Assembly: GCA_031835245.1 (NCBI GenBank)
Contig: JAVKOQ010000148.1
Location: 26,001 to 90,000, forward strand
Length of the DNA: 64,000 nucleotides
Direction: 5' to 3'
Origin: Balamuthia mandrillaris
Taxonomy: Eukaryota; Discosea; Longamoebia; Balamuthiidae
The position numbers were made by a program, and so were the translations under genes. Under the pieces are notes generated by a model. The model searched no databases, had not been told where the DNA came from, and was given only the letters and a program-made list of their open reading frames with translations. Positions 48,709 to 61,767 of the stretch are shown here, piece by piece. The stretch's first letter is position 1. Each line of letters opens with the position of its first letter.

Positions 48709-50100
48709 CTAGGGCTCCACATAGCCTATTTTAGCGGCGCGCTTGCGGGTCTTGCTGTTCCAAGGGCACCCGTTGGCTCTGGCCCACTGCAACGCCTCCA
48801 AATGGTGGTTCGCTGCGGCGCGCTGGCAGGTCTCCTGGTTCCAAGGGCATCCATTTTCTCTGGCCCACTTCAGCACCTCCAAGTGACCGCGCTCGGCCGC
48901 GTAGTAGCAAGTCCGTTCATCCCAAGGGCACCCGCTTTCTCTCGCCCACTGTAACACCTCCAAGTGTCCGTGCTTGGCCGCGAGGGCGCAAGTCCATTCA
49001 TCCCAGGGGCACCCACTTCCTCTTGCCCATTTCAGCACTTCCAAGTTGCCATGCTCGGTCATGTAAGCGCAAGTCCGTGCATCCAAAGCACAGCCGTTCT
49101 TTCTCGCCCATTTCAACACGTCCCAGTTGCCATTCGAAGCAGCAATAGCACCCACGGAGTCGTCCCAAGGGCATCCGTTGGCTCTGGCCCACTTCAACAC
49201 CTCCAAATGGCCCCACATGGCGGCCTCCTCGCAGGTTTTCTTGTCCCAACGGCACCCGTTCTCCCTCGCCCACTGCAACAGCTCCAGGTTGCCCTTTGCT
49301 GCCGCACCAGCACAAGTGCGTGCATTCCAAGGACAGCCATTTGCCCTGGCCCACCACAACACCGCTATATGCCCGTTCTTTGCTGCGCCCGCGCAAGTCT
49401 CTTCATCCCAAGGACATCCGTTGGCCTTGGCCCATTGCAGCAGCTCCAGATGGCCGTTTGCTGCAGCCTTGGCACAGGTTTGTGCGTTCCAAGGACATCC
49501 TTGTGCCCGCACCCATTGCAACGCTTCCAGCTGGCCGTAGCAGGCGGCCGCCCTGCATGTCTTCTCGTCCCAAGGACACCCATTTGCTCTTGCCCATTTC
49601 AACGTCTTCATATGCCCGGAGCCTGCCACATGGCGACTAGCGTGAGCACTCCACGGGCATCCATTTCGTATCGCCCATTTCATCATTGTCCACAGGCCAG
49701 CCTGAGCCAGATGGTCACAGACCTTGCTGTCCCAGGGGCAGCCCTGTTGAAGGCGAGCCCACTTCATGGCAGCGAGAGAGGCGCATGCCCGCCTTACCGA
49801 AAGCTTGTTGCGGAGGCGAGCAGGGCTGCAGGCATACCACCGAGCACAGGTCCTGGCTGCCATGGCGATGCTGCTCTTGGGAAGCATCGCCAGGATGTGG
49901 CACATTATTTCGTCTGGTATGTTGTCCTCCACCCAGCCGCAGGGCATCTTTCTTCTGGCTCGGCGGCGGCGCTTCTTTTTGGTCATCAATGCCGCATCTG
50001 AAGAGAGGTGGCGATAGAGTTGAATAAACAAGAGGCAAAGCGCAACCAACGAAACTATCATTGAGGCGGCCCCAAGAACGAGGCCTAAAATGTGTTTCAT
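48709..50100 (-). CDS. Membrane-anchored F-box protein with 13 'GCPWD' ankyrin-like repeats
   Basis: Single exon, 463 residues. Residues ~5-28 are a hydrophobic anchor, followed by a basic stretch 'KKKRRRRARRK'. An F-box-like motif follows ('IPDEIMCHILAMLPKSSIAM' then 'AARTCARWYACS'). Thirteen tandem repeats of about 27 residues then run to the end, consensus LEVLxWARxNGCPWDxxTCxxAAxxGH. Repeats 1, 2, 8, 9 and 13 are the most divergent. Such repeats are common in Acanthamoeba and in pandoraviruses and other amoeba giant viruses, where they probably select substrates for SCF ubiquitin ligases. The anchor would place this one at a membrane, which is inference. A shorter paralogue lies at 61796-62443. 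Confidence 0.85.
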   Translation of the reverse strand: MKHILGLVLGAASMIVSLVALCLLFIQLYRHLSSDAALMTKKKRRRRARRKMPCGWVEDNIPDEIMCHILAMLPKSSIAMAARTCARWYACSPARLRNKLSVRRACASLAAMKWARLQQGCPWDSKVCDHLAQAGLWTMMKWAIRNGCPWSAHASRHVAGSGHMKTLKWARANGCPWDEKTCRAAACYGQLEALQWVRAQGCPWNAQTCAKAAANGHLELLQWAKANGCPWDEETCAGAAKNGHIAVLWWARANGCPWNARTCAGAAAKGNLELLQWARENGCRWDKKTCEEAAMWGHLEVLKWARANGCPWDDSVGAIAASNGNWDVLKWARKNGCALDARTCAYMTEHGNLEVLKWARGSGCPWDEWTCALAAKHGHLEVLQWARESGCPWDERTCYYAAERGHLEVLKWARENGCPWNQETCQRAAANHHLEALQWARANGCPWNSKTRKRAAKIGYVEP

Positions 50101-50778
50101 GGGTGGTGTGCTGTGTGTGTGGTGTCTTCCCTTGTTTATTATCTATGCACTCCAATGCTGTTGGTCGAAAGCCGCAAGTGCACTTCAAGGTTATCGGGTG
50201 GTCCTGAAAAAATAAAGCTTGCTTCATGGCCACACAACACAGCCTGTGACAGGGCAAGAAATGGGCAAGAAGGATTGAAGACGAAACAACACAGGCGAAG
50301 AAACCAGGAAGTTGTTCGGCGTGCCACCGGCTCCAAAATAAAGCCCAGCAAAAACACAGATGAAAGAGGGAAACAATAGTGGGCTAGCATGGACAAAGAG
50401 AAAAGAAAGAAAAAGTTAGAATATGGCGTGAACAATACCAGTGGTCTGTTGAAGAAAAGGCGCTGCGCTTCCTGTCCGGTAGGGACAAACATCCAGAGAC
50501 TGCAACAACTCAAACAGGCATTTTTGTGCTGTTCTTTGCTGCACCCCCGAAAGAAAGCCAAACAGCATCTCCCCGGCTTTAAAACGCAAGTCTTGTACCA
50601 CCACTGCAGGTTGCAACCCGTTGCAACCTTCTTCCTCTGCATCATCCAAAGCACATAGCTATCCAGTTCTTTCCACCGATGAGACGCACTTCTCGCCATC
50701 TCGTGTCCTCTCGCATATACCACAAAAGGTATTGCAGACCTGTGCCTTTTCGGCAGACATTAAAAAAAAAAGCAACCC
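50101..50778. other. Divergent gap with a possible small gene
   Basis: About 680 bases between the F-box repeat gene (-) and the PH-like gene (+). On the minus strand, 50649-50416 contains a normal-composition open frame ('VVVQDLRFKAGEMLFGFLSG', 'LLQSLDVCPYRTGSAAPFLQ') with no in-frame ATG at its start. An ATG just upstream near 50694 opens 'MARSASHRWKELDSYV' in another frame. Downstream, near 50210-50160, 'HPITLKCTCGFRPTALECID' is another coding-like stretch. A small spliced gene is possible, but I could not join the parts. Confidence 0.3.
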
Positions 50779-51640
50779 ATGGAAGCCAAGTGGAGAGGAA
50801 GTGCCAGGCAAGCGGACGACAGCGGTGAAAACGTTCAGCTGGTCCAAAGGAATTATTGTGGAGGAGCTTCCATGGAGGAGGGGGAGGGGGAGGGGGAGGA
50901 AGAGGAAGAATTCAATGGAGAGAGAGTGCTGCTGAGAGCCGAGTTCGAGGTGGAAAACATGGTGGGAGCCTTCCGACGGAGCTGGTTGCCTTGTGCCTAT
51001 GCACTTCCTTGTTTGTGGTTCCCTCTTTTCTATCCTTGTGGCGAACGAAATATACGCGACGAGGCTCGTGCAACTGACTTACTTCTCACGTACGCATCTT
51101 CTTCTTCTTCTTCTTCTCTTTTCCGTCACTGTCTCTCGCGCCAACTTTTTATATAGAGAAAATAGCGTAGTCTATCGGGTTGGACCGCGCCTGTCCTGTT
51201 GTCGCTGCGACTGCACTCGCCTCGGCGAAACCGAACGCATCTACCCCTTATCTCGCATCACCGACATCGAAATATGGAGCACGGGCGGCGGTTGCCTCGA
51301 GTCTCGCTTTCCATTGACAACGTTCAGCCTTCAAACCTCAGGAGGAGGTTTGGCAGCTGAACTCTCTTTGACGGGAGTTCGTGATGCCAAAGTCTTTAGG
51401 GATGCCGTGCTGAGGCAGAAGAAGGTGGTGGAGGAAAGAGAGAGAAGAGGAGGAGGAGGAAGACAAAGCGGGAGCTTCCGTGTAAACGAGGAGAAGAAGG
51501 GCACGACGTTGGAGTCGTGGGGGAGCGAAGAAGCGGAGGAGAAAACGCGGGCGAAAGGACAGGAAACGTTGGAGGAGATAAAGGACCTGTTGGGTAGGGT
51601 TGTAGTTCGTTTGGAGCAAATGCAAATGTCAAGGGACTGA
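50779..51640 (+). CDS. PH-like domain protein, unrecognised subfamily
   Basis: Two exons, 50779-51089 and 51157-51640, join in phase 2 and give 264 residues. After a Glu/Gly-rich start and a Cys/Pro-containing stretch, the pattern 'ATDLLLTENSVVYRVG' followed by 'ERIYPLSRITDIEIW' and a β-strand ladder resembles bacterial-type PH domains (YdbS/DUF304-like), in which 'T..RVVY' and 'I.L..I.DV' strands recur. The C-terminal ~70 residues are charged and end in an amphipathic helix 'LEEIKDLLGRVVVRLEQMQM' that could oligomerise. No true transmembrane segment is evident. Membrane-lipid or protein binding is plausible by fold only. Confidence 0.6.
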
Positions 51641-51802
51641 ATCGGTGGCCACACAAACGGTGCACGCTCATGCACTTCTTTGTATTCGTTTTGTTTTCCA
51701 AAACCTCTTGAAACACTTTTGCTAAGACTCTCTCTTGGCATTACATGCTGCTATAAGAGGGATCGTGTCGACACGGAATTATGATTGGGTCGACACGATG
51801 AA

Positions 51803-52217
51803 ATGTCGACAACAAAGGAAATGCGAGGAAGGAAGAAGAAGAGAGGAGCAACAAGCAACGACCGACACCGGCAGAGCCTCAAGTACAACGTGGAGGGGGC
51901 GGCGGGGAAGGAGGAGGAAGAGCAAACTCGAGGGTTGATGATGGATCCCTCCTCGTCATCGATGTTGAGGGATACCGACACCGACGCGACTGCCGCCATC
52001 AACAGCATCTTCCCGGAACCAAACCCCCAGAAGGACTGCTGCCTCGTTACGTGTGGCCACGTTTGCTCGCTGTGTCGGCCCATCGTGCAGCAGCTGCTCT
52101 ACCTCTGCCAGTCCTGCATGACTCAACATGCTCCTCATCCTGTTTGTACTTCTTCTTCACGTCTTTCTCTTCCCCTCTTTTCTCTCTTTCTTCTCGTCTT
52201 TTTGTGACTCTCCATCG

Positions 52218-52266
<49 letters not shown>

Positions 52267-55200
52267 TCTCCCTCTCTCCCTCTCTCTCTCTCCCTCTCTC
52301 TCTCTCCCTGCTGAACGTACGAACAAACAAAATTAGGATCTGATTGGTTGCATACGAAACCTGTTGCCAGTGGTGGCGGACAACAACATCCAAAAGTTCA
52401 GCGACTACCTCCAAACGGAGCAGGTGGAGTGGGTCAAAGAGTTTGTCATGTACATGACGAGCACCTTTGGCAGCACTCCCTTTCTCCAGCAGTTGATGCA
52501 ACACAGGGAGGAGCTGCGAAGAAAGGCCATCGAGGAGGATGTCGTGCTCTGTCTGGCGGCTGGAGCGGGCAAGAGCGAGACCTTGGCCTTCCTACTGCAA
52601 GCAGGTGCTAACCCGAATGGCGGTGGTTGCCCTGCTTCTTGTTCTTGTTCTTCTCCTTCTGCTTCTGCTACTTCTTCTTCTCCCACTGCTGCCGAGGACT
52701 ATTCTCAACCAACCAAAACAGGTATCTTCTTTCCTTTTCTCTATCTTTCTCATATAGCCTGCTTTGTTTGTGTTCTCGTTACTCATTGTGTTGTTTGCAC
52801 CTGGCAAATATCAGCCAAACGAGGCCACACAGCTCTCCACTTTGCTGCTCACAACGGACACGAGGAATGCGTGGACCTGTTGCTTTCTCACGGTGCGGAT
52901 CGCAACGCCAGAGACGAGGAGGAACAATCTCCACTCCATGCAGCTGCTCATGCCGGCAAGCTGGCTTGTCTTAGGTTGCTGTTAAACAAACAACAAAATA
53001 CAAACCGGGACAAGAACTACAATTTTGAAGGAAAGAACGAGAATGAAACGCAAAGCGCAAAAAAAGTCACGGAAAGAAAACAGGAGGAGATAGTGGAAGT
53101 TGACGCACAGGACAAATGGGGAGATACAGCACTCCACAAAGCCATCGTTAACGGACACACCTCCTGCGCTTTGGTCTTAATCAAAGAGGGAGGGGCCAAC
53201 GCCAACGCAGAGAATCTGGGCGGAGACACTCCCTTTCGCAAAGCCATCTATCACGGCCATACTGCTTGTGCCAAGATGTTAATAGAACAAGGAGCAGAGT
53301 ACAAGCAGGCCTCCGAGAAAAAGATCAGCGCACTGCATTTGGCAGTGTTCAAGGGACATGTTGGCTGTGCGGCCTTGTTGTTGGACAACGGAGCTGAGGT
53401 CGATTATAGGGACGAGAGCGACATGACTCCTTTGTTTTTTGCTGCTGGTTAGTTTTTCCTTTGTGCCTTGCTCTTGTTATTCGTCTTTTGTCTTTGTATT
53501 GTTTAACGTGTAATGTGAACACATAGTAAATGGACATAGTGCATGCATAGAGCTTTTGCTCAAAAGCGGGGCTGATGTGAATGCTAGAGATAACGAGGGC
53601 AAAACTGCACTTCATACGGCAGCTCGTAAAGGCTTTGCTGCCTGCACTGCTCTCCTGCTTCAACACAGTACATTTTATCTTCTTGATACTCCCTCTGCAG
53701 TCGTTAACTGCTCTTTCCCTCCTTTCCTCCTTCCCTGTACAGATGCAAAGGTAAACGCTGCAGACGAGGTTGGTTGGCGGCCGTTGCATGAAGCAACAAG
53801 TGAGGGAAACGTGGAGAGTGTCTCTTTGTTGTTGCAGCATGGCGCTGAGGTTGACCTTTGCGACTACGAGGGGTGCACTCCACTGCACCTCGCCGCTCGT
53901 TGTGGTGGTGTTGATTGTCTCCGAGTACTTTTGGGTGATTATTTGTCTTAACCTCCTTTCAATGTTTTTTCCTCGGTGCTCATACTAACATTAGAGCAAT
54001 TTCCCTTCAAAAAAAAAGAGAGAACAAATAACGTCAACCCAACGGACGTCAATCGATGGACTCCTTTGCATGAAGCTGCCAATGAAGGCAACGAGGATTG
54101 CCTCCAACTCCTACTTCAACATCCCAACATCGACATCGCAGCTGAAGATGCTGAGGGAGATACAGCTCTTCACAAAGCCATCGACACATGTTCGGTCGGT
54201 TGTTGCGAACGACTATTACTCTCGTTTGCACAGCAACAAAATTCTGCAAAAGCAAATAACGAAAATTCTAACGAGAAGAAAGACGAAAAAAAGAAAACGG
54301 AGCGGAAAGGAGAACAAGCAGACGGACAAGAAGGAAAAGGCATGTTACGGCTTGACGGGATTAGAAATCTGATGGGATTGTCTCCGTTTGAGCTAGCAGA
54401 AATGAATCAGGACAACAGTCAAGAACATAAAGCCTTCTTCCGGTGGTTGCAAGTCTTTCTTGCAACCACCTATACCTCTTCAGAAGAAACAGAGAAGACA
54501 ACGACAGTAACAACTACGAACAGAAAGATGACGAAGGAGAAAAAGCTAAATGCGATAGAGAAAAATAAGAGAGAAGAACAAAATGTACATAAGGAAGATT
54601 TGATGACAGCAGTCAAGATGAGGGGAAACGGTGAAACAAAAGAGAAGCAGCAAAAGGAAGAGAAACCCGTCACCACAGCAAGAGAGCGGAAAAAGCGAAG
54701 AGAGCGAGAGAAGAAGAACAAGAGAAAACAAGCTCTGAAACTACAAAAACAAAAACAACAAGAGCAATCACAACAATTCCCAACAACCAACGCAGAAGCT
54801 AGTTGGCAGTATTATTCTGACATGCACCTCAGAACGATTGCTTCATGGATGGAACAAGAAGAAGCAGATGAACAACAAGCAAAAAACCGAGACCAAAAAG
54901 AAGGACACACAACAGCCACTAGCGCAGGCGAAGAAGGAGGAAGCATGGAACAGATGATTCTTCGTTTTCAACTGGAAGCAGCTCAACAATCGATCATCGA
55001 CATGGAGAGAGAGTTGGAGCGGAGGACAGAAGAAACGCGACAGCTACGAGTGGAGAGGGAACGAGAGGAGGCTGAGAAGCTCAAGCTGGTGGCTGGGTTT
55101 CTAGGGATGAAGGAGGACATGCAAAAGCTGGAGCGCCGCATCGAGGAGCTGGAGTTGTTGACGGAACGGACCAACAAACGGTTATTGTGCGTGTTGTGCA

Positions 55201-55538
55201 GGAAGAGAGAGAGGAGGGTCGTGTTGCTGCCCTGCGCTCACCTGTTGTTTTGTCGGCAGTGCATGCGAAAGGAGGAGGAGGAAGCTGCAGAGCAGCGGGT
55301 GTTACTCAAGGCTGCCGCTGCTGCTCAAACGAAAGAAGAGGCTTCACAAACGACGCAGCAGCAGCAAGGAGAAGGTACAGAGCATGTGGGCGAAGCAGAG
55401 GAGAAAAAACAAAGCGAGCAGATGAAGAAGAGAGGAGAAGGAGAGGAGGAGGAGGAGGAGGAAGAAGAGGAGTCGTTGCGGGTTTGTCCGTATTGCTTCC
55501 TGCCCATTCGAGGGCAGATGGAGTGCAACTTTGGCTGA
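51803..55538 (+). CDS. Ankyrin-repeat RING-finger E3 ubiquitin ligase (putative)
   Basis: Six exons (51803-52141, 52337-52721, 52815-53447, 53527-53667, 53743-53934, 53995-55538) give 1,077 residues. Near residue 80 a Cys/His cluster 'CCLVTCGHVCSLC' with 'LCQSCMTQH' suggests an N-terminal zinc-binding site. About eleven ankyrin repeats follow (for example 'GHTALHFAAHNGHEECVDLL', 'WGDTALHKAIVNGHTSCALV', 'TPLHEAANEGNEDCLQLLL' trimmed). A Lys/Glu-rich low-complexity and coiled-coil region comes next. The C-terminal RING is 'CVLCRKRERRVVLLPCAHLL', 'CRQC' and 'VCPYCFLPI', split by a ~70-residue acidic insertion. This resembles XIAP/MIB-type C-terminal RINGs. An E3 ligase with ankyrin substrate binding is the likely role. 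Introns fall at regular points within ankyrin repeats. Confidence 0.82.
52226..52310. repeat. (CT)n/(CCCTCT)n repeat in intron 1 of the ankyrin-RING gene
   Basis: CT run followed by CCCTCT variants within 52142-52336. Confidence 0.9.
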
Positions 55539-55904
55539 AACGCACGAACAAAAAAAAAATCCTCTTTGATCTCGGTCTCTGGGCAGATCTTAATATTTTT
55601 TTAGAATGTGGGTTGGCTATGAAATTTCTCTTCCAATCAACAATCAAAACACAGGCAAACAATTTCCCCGCAATAAAGAGAGAAGAGAGCAAAAACAAGA
55701 AGAAAGGACCAAACCAGCCTCCGAGTATTTTTTTTGCTTTGCCTCCATTTTGGAGCGCCGGTGTCTTTATTCCTGGTGCTGGTAGCTAGGTTCTGTTTGT
55801 CAGTGTGTTTGTTTGACCACCGCTCGCTCACGCTGCTTCATATTTTTAGTGTGAAAACAGAATTTTGATTTTTTTTTTTTTGTGTGTCTCCCAAAAAAAA
55901 GTGA
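55539..55904. other. Intergenic gap
   Basis: 366 bases between two plus-strand genes. It contains a TTTTGATTTTT-type stretch at about 55861 just before the next ATG, similar to the GATT promoter motif. No gene was recognised. Confidence 0.5.
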
Positions 55905-57209
55905 ATGAGGATGGAAGATCCTTCCTTCGCTTCACGGCGGAAGAGAGCGGAGGAGGAGAGGCGCATGATGGCCGCTGAGAGGGAGAGCCAGAGCCAGATT
56001 GACGAGCTGCTGGAGAACGATGTGGACGAATCCGAGGAAGAAGGGAGCGAGTCTCACGCTCCTCCTCGTGCCACCGTGGCCCTGGGAGCCGAGGGACGTG
56101 CCTCCTCATCGGACGCCTTGTCATTGCGCCCTTCTTCCTCAGCTGATCACTCTTCTTCCACCCCCTCTCCCCTGTCCTTATCCAGCCCAGCCGCCTCCAC
56201 GGCTGCTTCCTCCTCTAAACCACGACGACTCACTCGCTCCTCTTCTCCTTCCTCCTCCTCCTCCTCGTCCTCCACCACTACTCCCTCTTCCTCCACTCCT
56301 TCTTCGCTCTCTTCCTCCTCTTCCTCCTTTCTTCTCAACAATCTCAGCAAACCCTTTGAGCCCTTCTTCTCTCTTCTCCCCAACGAGCTCCTCCTGCACG
56401 TCTGTTCCTTCCTCTCTCTCAGCGAGTTTTGCGCCCTCTCCGAAGTCAACAAGCAGCTCAGAGAGTTAATGCAAGAGGACTCTCTCTGGAACAACCTCTT
56501 GTGGCGATACTTTGCTCCCGTGATGGCCTATCACGCTGGCAACATGCTGCTGATCTCGGATAACTACCAAAACGACGCTCACTTTCACGCCCATTCTCAA
56601 CAACAACAGCATCAACAACACGCAGAGAAAAGGAGGGGAAATGCAGAGAGTGAAGAAGAGGGTCACCATACAGGAATGGTGGAAGGGCTGACGACAACCA
56701 AGAAGCGAACGAGGGCAGATTCGTCGTTGGCGGCTGTGGTGCGGGCCAAGCGGAACAACTCGATGCGGGGTGTGCACCCTGGGCTTGCCAAACAAACCTT
56801 TGTACATTTTGGTTCGTTTGCTTCTTGCTTATACTGGAGCGTCTGCTGCAACTTCACCTTCTTACTCTACAAATTAAATGCATACCGTAGTGACAAACAA
56901 AGTTTATACTTGGGGAGACGATCGGGACGGACGGTTTGTTGCTGCCCTCTTCTGTTTCTTATATCTCTTCGTTCCAAGATGTCTCATGACTAAATCCATC
57001 CATTTCTGCATAGGTTGGGCCTTGGCCGTCGGTTCTACGAGCGACAAGATGACACATCCTCACCATGTCCTGTGAACTCGTTAGATCAGGAGATAATAGG
57101 TTATGCCAGTTGTGGGCCTGCACATACCGCCGTAATTACTGGTATTGTTCTTTTTGCTTGCCTATGTCAACTTCCACCTCTTCGTTACCGAAGAGAAAGA
57201 AGCGGAAGC

Positions 57210-57251
<42 letters not shown>

Positions 57252-59180
57252 GAAGAGATGATGTTAATATCGTGACACACAGTAAATGGGGATCTGTATA
57301 CATTTGGACATGGGTTGTGTGGAGTTCTGGGTCATGGCAACGAAAATGATTATGCTGTACCTACAAAGGTTGAAACGCTAGCTGAGGAAAACATCGTAAA
57401 CGTATCTTGTGGGCGCTTTCACACTGTTGCTGTTAATGGTTTAGCCTCACCACTGCTTATTCTTCCTCTGTTTGCTTTGCTTTGTTTTCTAAATACGTTT
57501 ACATACACTACAAAGATCAAGGAGCAGCTTATATAATGGGTAACGATGGACATATGCGGGGTGGAAGTCTTGATAAACACACCTTTCCAAAGCTCTTGGA
57601 CGATGAATCACTGCACAACGCGCGCTGCGTTAGCGCTTCTTGTGGGTTCTACCACAGCGTTGTTCTTACTGGTTTGCTGATTTCCTCTTGATTTGTTTCC
57701 CTATTCTCACGTGAGAATATCATTTTATACAATTGAAGAAGGAGGGCGAGTGTTTTCATGGGGTTATGGAGGGCATGGGCGATTAGGTCACAATGATACA
57801 AAGTCTCAGCCGGAGCCAACTCTCATTCGCTCATTGTTATCCGTGAAGATCACCACTGTAGCTTGCGGTATGGCTCATACGTGTGCCATAGATGGTAAAA
57901 ACTCTCTCTTTGCTGTTTCCCTCTGACCTTTCTTGGCTTCTCATTCTCATTGGCTAGTTTTGATTCACAAAACCAATAAACTAATGAACAATCTGAAGAC
58001 AAAGGACGCCTATACACATGGGGTGAAGGTAAGGACCACGTTCTGGGCCATGGTGACGAAAAGGATCAAGTGTCTCCAACCATAGTACAGGCTCTCAAAA
58101 ATGAGACCATGGCCGGTGTTTCCGCAGGTTATACCACCACTGCTGCCGTAACATGTACGTTTCCTCTTTCTTCTTGTGAAATTTGAGAGACTGAACATCT
58201 CATCAAACAAAGCTGATGGAAAGGCGTATTGGTGGGGCACAATGCGTTCCGAGTATGAGGACGACGTTACCATCGTGGAAAAAGTGCCTCGCACGGACGT
58301 GGCCCTCGCCACCAAGTACGTCCTACAGGTGGCTTGCTACGAGCACGGCGTGTTAGGTTTGACAGACGAAGGCACTGTATACAACTGGACGGTCAGAAAG
58401 AAAAGAGCGAGCAGGCGACGAACCAGCAGCAGCAGAAGAACTAGCAACAACGCCAATACCAGCACCTCCCCCACAACTGAGCAAAAGAGCAAACAACAAA
58501 CGCAAACGCAACAACTTAAAAAAGATAAAGGACGTAAAGAAGAAACGACGACAACCGACGATACAGAGAACAGCGGCAACAATAAGAGTGTGGCTTCTGC
58601 ATCCAAGAATGTAGAAGAGGAAAGCGAGGCAACAGCAACCACAACCACAACAAACACTAGCAGTGTGGGCAGTGGTAATGGTCAAGAGGAGGAAGAGGAG
58701 GAAGAGGAGGAAGGAAATGAGGAACAGAAGAGCAAGAAGCCCAGAAAGCGACGCACCTATTCCACCGAATTTTATCGCACGCTCAGCGATGGAGTGAAAC
58801 GGTGGATGGAGGCTCTTGGCGGCAAAGTTGAACTGAAGACCAACCACAATAAAGAACGAGACCGGAAAGAAAAAGAGAAGAACGCACGGACAGGACCGAT
58901 GCAGCAGCAGGGTGGCGGATCCGGTCCTGACAAGCGACGAGGATTAGTAAAGAGAGAGAGTCATAGTTCTGGGTTGAGCGTTACTTCTTCGGCTCATTCC
59001 AGCTCCACACCGGAGCCATCAGCCGAGAGGGAGAAAGACAAGGAAAAGGAGGTATTGGAAAGGAAAGCGGATAACTACAGAGTGTCACCGCGGCTGGTGG
59101 AATCCCTGTTGGACAAACGAGTTGTCTTTCTGTCTTGTGGCGCCAAACACTTTCTCGCTTTGGGCAGCGAGTTCTTTTGA
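55905..59180 (+). CDS. F-box / RCC1-repeat beta-propeller protein
   Basis: Eight exons (55905-56811, 56891-56933, 57014-57141, 57283-57438, 57516-57671, 57739-57894, 57999-58154, 58213-59180) give 889 residues. A Ser-rich region (~60-150) precedes an F-box, 'FSLLPNELLLHVCSFLSLSE'. RCC1 blades follow: 'KVYTWGDDRDGRLGLG', 'LYTFGHGLCGVLGHG', 'RVFSWGYGGHGRLGHND', 'GRLYTWGEGKDHVLGHGDEK', each ending in 'SCG..HT..V'. Exons 4-7 are each exactly 156 bases in the same phase, one blade per exon. The last exon carries a weak blade, a long disordered Lys/Thr/Glu insertion, and a closing strand 'VVFLSCGAKHFLAL'. It is probably a substrate receptor of an SCF ubiquitin ligase; the target is unknown. Confidence 0.88.
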
Positions 59181-61726
59181 TCTGCAAACAGTTTCGATGA
59201 TTTTCATCACAAACAAAAATAAACACCGATAAAATTTTTGTTTTCGGTAAGTTTAGCGAATTTCCGCCAACGGAAATTCGGTTGGTTTTCTCCGTTTTTC
59301 GCAATTCGGTGAAAGGAAACGAGGGTTCCCCGTGAATTTACAACAAGGAATTTTCAATCGGAACCCTCAAAAGCTGACGTGGTCGAATGACGTGGCGAGT
59401 GAGGAGTGGTCAAACATAGATCTTTCCACCAATCAGCAGCTCCTCAAGGAATCGGTTGCGTCATCACTGAAAGATCAACGCAACCCTCGACTCTGACTTG
59501 CTCTTTTCGGTCGACGCGGCAACTTGTTATAAATTCTTTTTGGTAATTTCCGATTTCCCGCCAGTTGATTTTTAATTCTCCAAACAGAACACACCACACC
59601 CCGCACAGCCTCTCCCCCTGTCTTGTGCCGCTATATTATTTTTTTTGAAGTTTCCTTCCGTTTGACAAGTTTTTTTTTTGCACAACTTATCTCTACAACT
59701 AGGGTCATTTTATCATCATCAGGATTTGGGTTGTCTTTTCCTTGATTTTCTGGCCACTAACCCAACAAAAACAAAACCACTTCACACCACAAACAAACAC
59801 AATTGTTTTTTCCTCCCCCCCTCGCAGGATACATATCCCATCCTCCATTCCCGCTTCTCTCTCATAGAGGTAACAACCTGCTACTCCCCCACTACGCACT
59901 ACTTGCGACCACTTTTTTTGTACTTCTACTACCACTGCTACCGCTGCTGCTGAACTTTGCTCTGACTTCTTCTTAGCAGTACTACTACGACACCAACGCT
60001 TCTACTTAACCACAACCACCACTGCGCCACCAGAGACAAAATACGCACGCACAGGGCTTTGTGATTTGATTTGATTTGCTTTTTGATTTTTCCTCTCTCC
60101 CCCTCTTATATTTTTTTTACCCGAGTGCAAGCCGCCAGCAAAAGAAGAAGCCGCCATGCTGAAGCAACTCAATCAACGTTGTTTGATGGTAAATAGCACA
60201 AATAAAAGCTGCTTATTTGCCCGGAGAAGTAGCCCGTTTCTTCTGTCTCGCTCATCTTCTCCTGCCATCACGACGGTTACTACCTTCAGCCACGACGACC
60301 TGTCCTTGCTCCACAACAGCCGGTTGTACCACCACAGCAACTATGCTGCCGCTGCGGCCTCTCCTGTGCCTACTCCAAGCAGTGGCGGCAAAAAAGCCAA
60401 CCGAGCTAGAAAGAAAGGGCGCCTCACCACCGACTTGAGCTTGCTTTCCTCACTCTCTTCTTCCTTGTACAGCCCTGGCTTCAACCAAGCCCGCCGGAGA
60501 CGAAGCGCCCTTGCCTACTCTCACCACCACTCTTCTTCTTCCTCTCCATCTGCTTCGCCTCTGCTCACCACTGTGATCGACTCTACCGCGAGAATAGCCA
60601 GCAAAGCGGCAGCTACTGCTGCTGGCGCTATCGACACGGCTCTCTCAGTTGCCGCGGTGGCCTCTTCGCGCACTGTAACTGCAATGGACCTCGGCGCCAG
60701 CTTCTCCTCACGCTTCTCCAGCTCTTCCTCTTCTTCTACTCCACCAACAACAACAACCACAACAAACGAGGCCGAACCAGAAGAGGAAGGTATCTTGACG
60801 TTCAGCAACGGCAGCCTCTACCGCGGACAGCTGAAAGGCGGCAGTGCGCACGGCTTTGGAGTGCGGATATGGGCCGACGGCAAACGTTACGAAGGCGAGT
60901 GGCGAGAAGGCCGGCCAGAGGGCTACGGCGTGTTGGCTCACCCAGATGGCATGCGCTGCGAGGGTAAGTGGCACGATGGTCGCTTCTATCGCACCGAAAA
61001 GACGGACGCCTTTGTGGAGGCCCTTCTCTGTGGCAACGCCACCGGCGAGGACCTCAGCGACGCTACGCACCAGAAGACGGTCAAGGAAGAGATGGAATGC
61101 GAACGGACCCGAATCATCCAGGAGGTGGAGGAGGAGCTCCAGGACCCACATGCTCTTCGCATGAGTGTCAACGAGGAAGGAGCGGAGCTCAAACAACTAA
61201 TGACCACAACATCGCAAGAGAAAGGAACAGCAATCCGAGAAGATGCCGGTCGGAAGGCTGGCAAGAAGGCAGCCGCAGCTGCAGCAGCGGCTGTTGTTGT
61301 GGAGAAGACCGAAGCGGCGTTGAAGCTTTGTGGAGAGCACTTGCAATTGGCCGGGCAGGAGGTCGTTCGCGTCTTGGAAGTGGGCCACAACCACGTGGTC
61401 TGCGCTCTGGCCAATGGTCAAGTCATTGACACGAGAGAGCTGCACAAGGAGGATCGTGATGTCGATGAAGCTACCACCACTGCCGCCGCCGCCGCCGCTG
61501 TTAGCCTAACTGCTTCTGATGCTATCAACCGTCACCACCCCCGACCTTCCCAACTTTGAAAAAGCTCTTAACTTCTGAGAGAACAGCTTCCTCGTCGTAG
61601 TGGTTGCTCAGTTTTGTGTTTTATTTTTGTATTTTTTCTCCTCCTCTGCTGCACGGAGAAGAAGGTTCCAACCCTCTTGTTAGTTTTTGTAAATGGCCGA
61701 CAAACAAAATGTACTTTACCTCTTCC

Positions 61727-61767
<41 letters not shown>
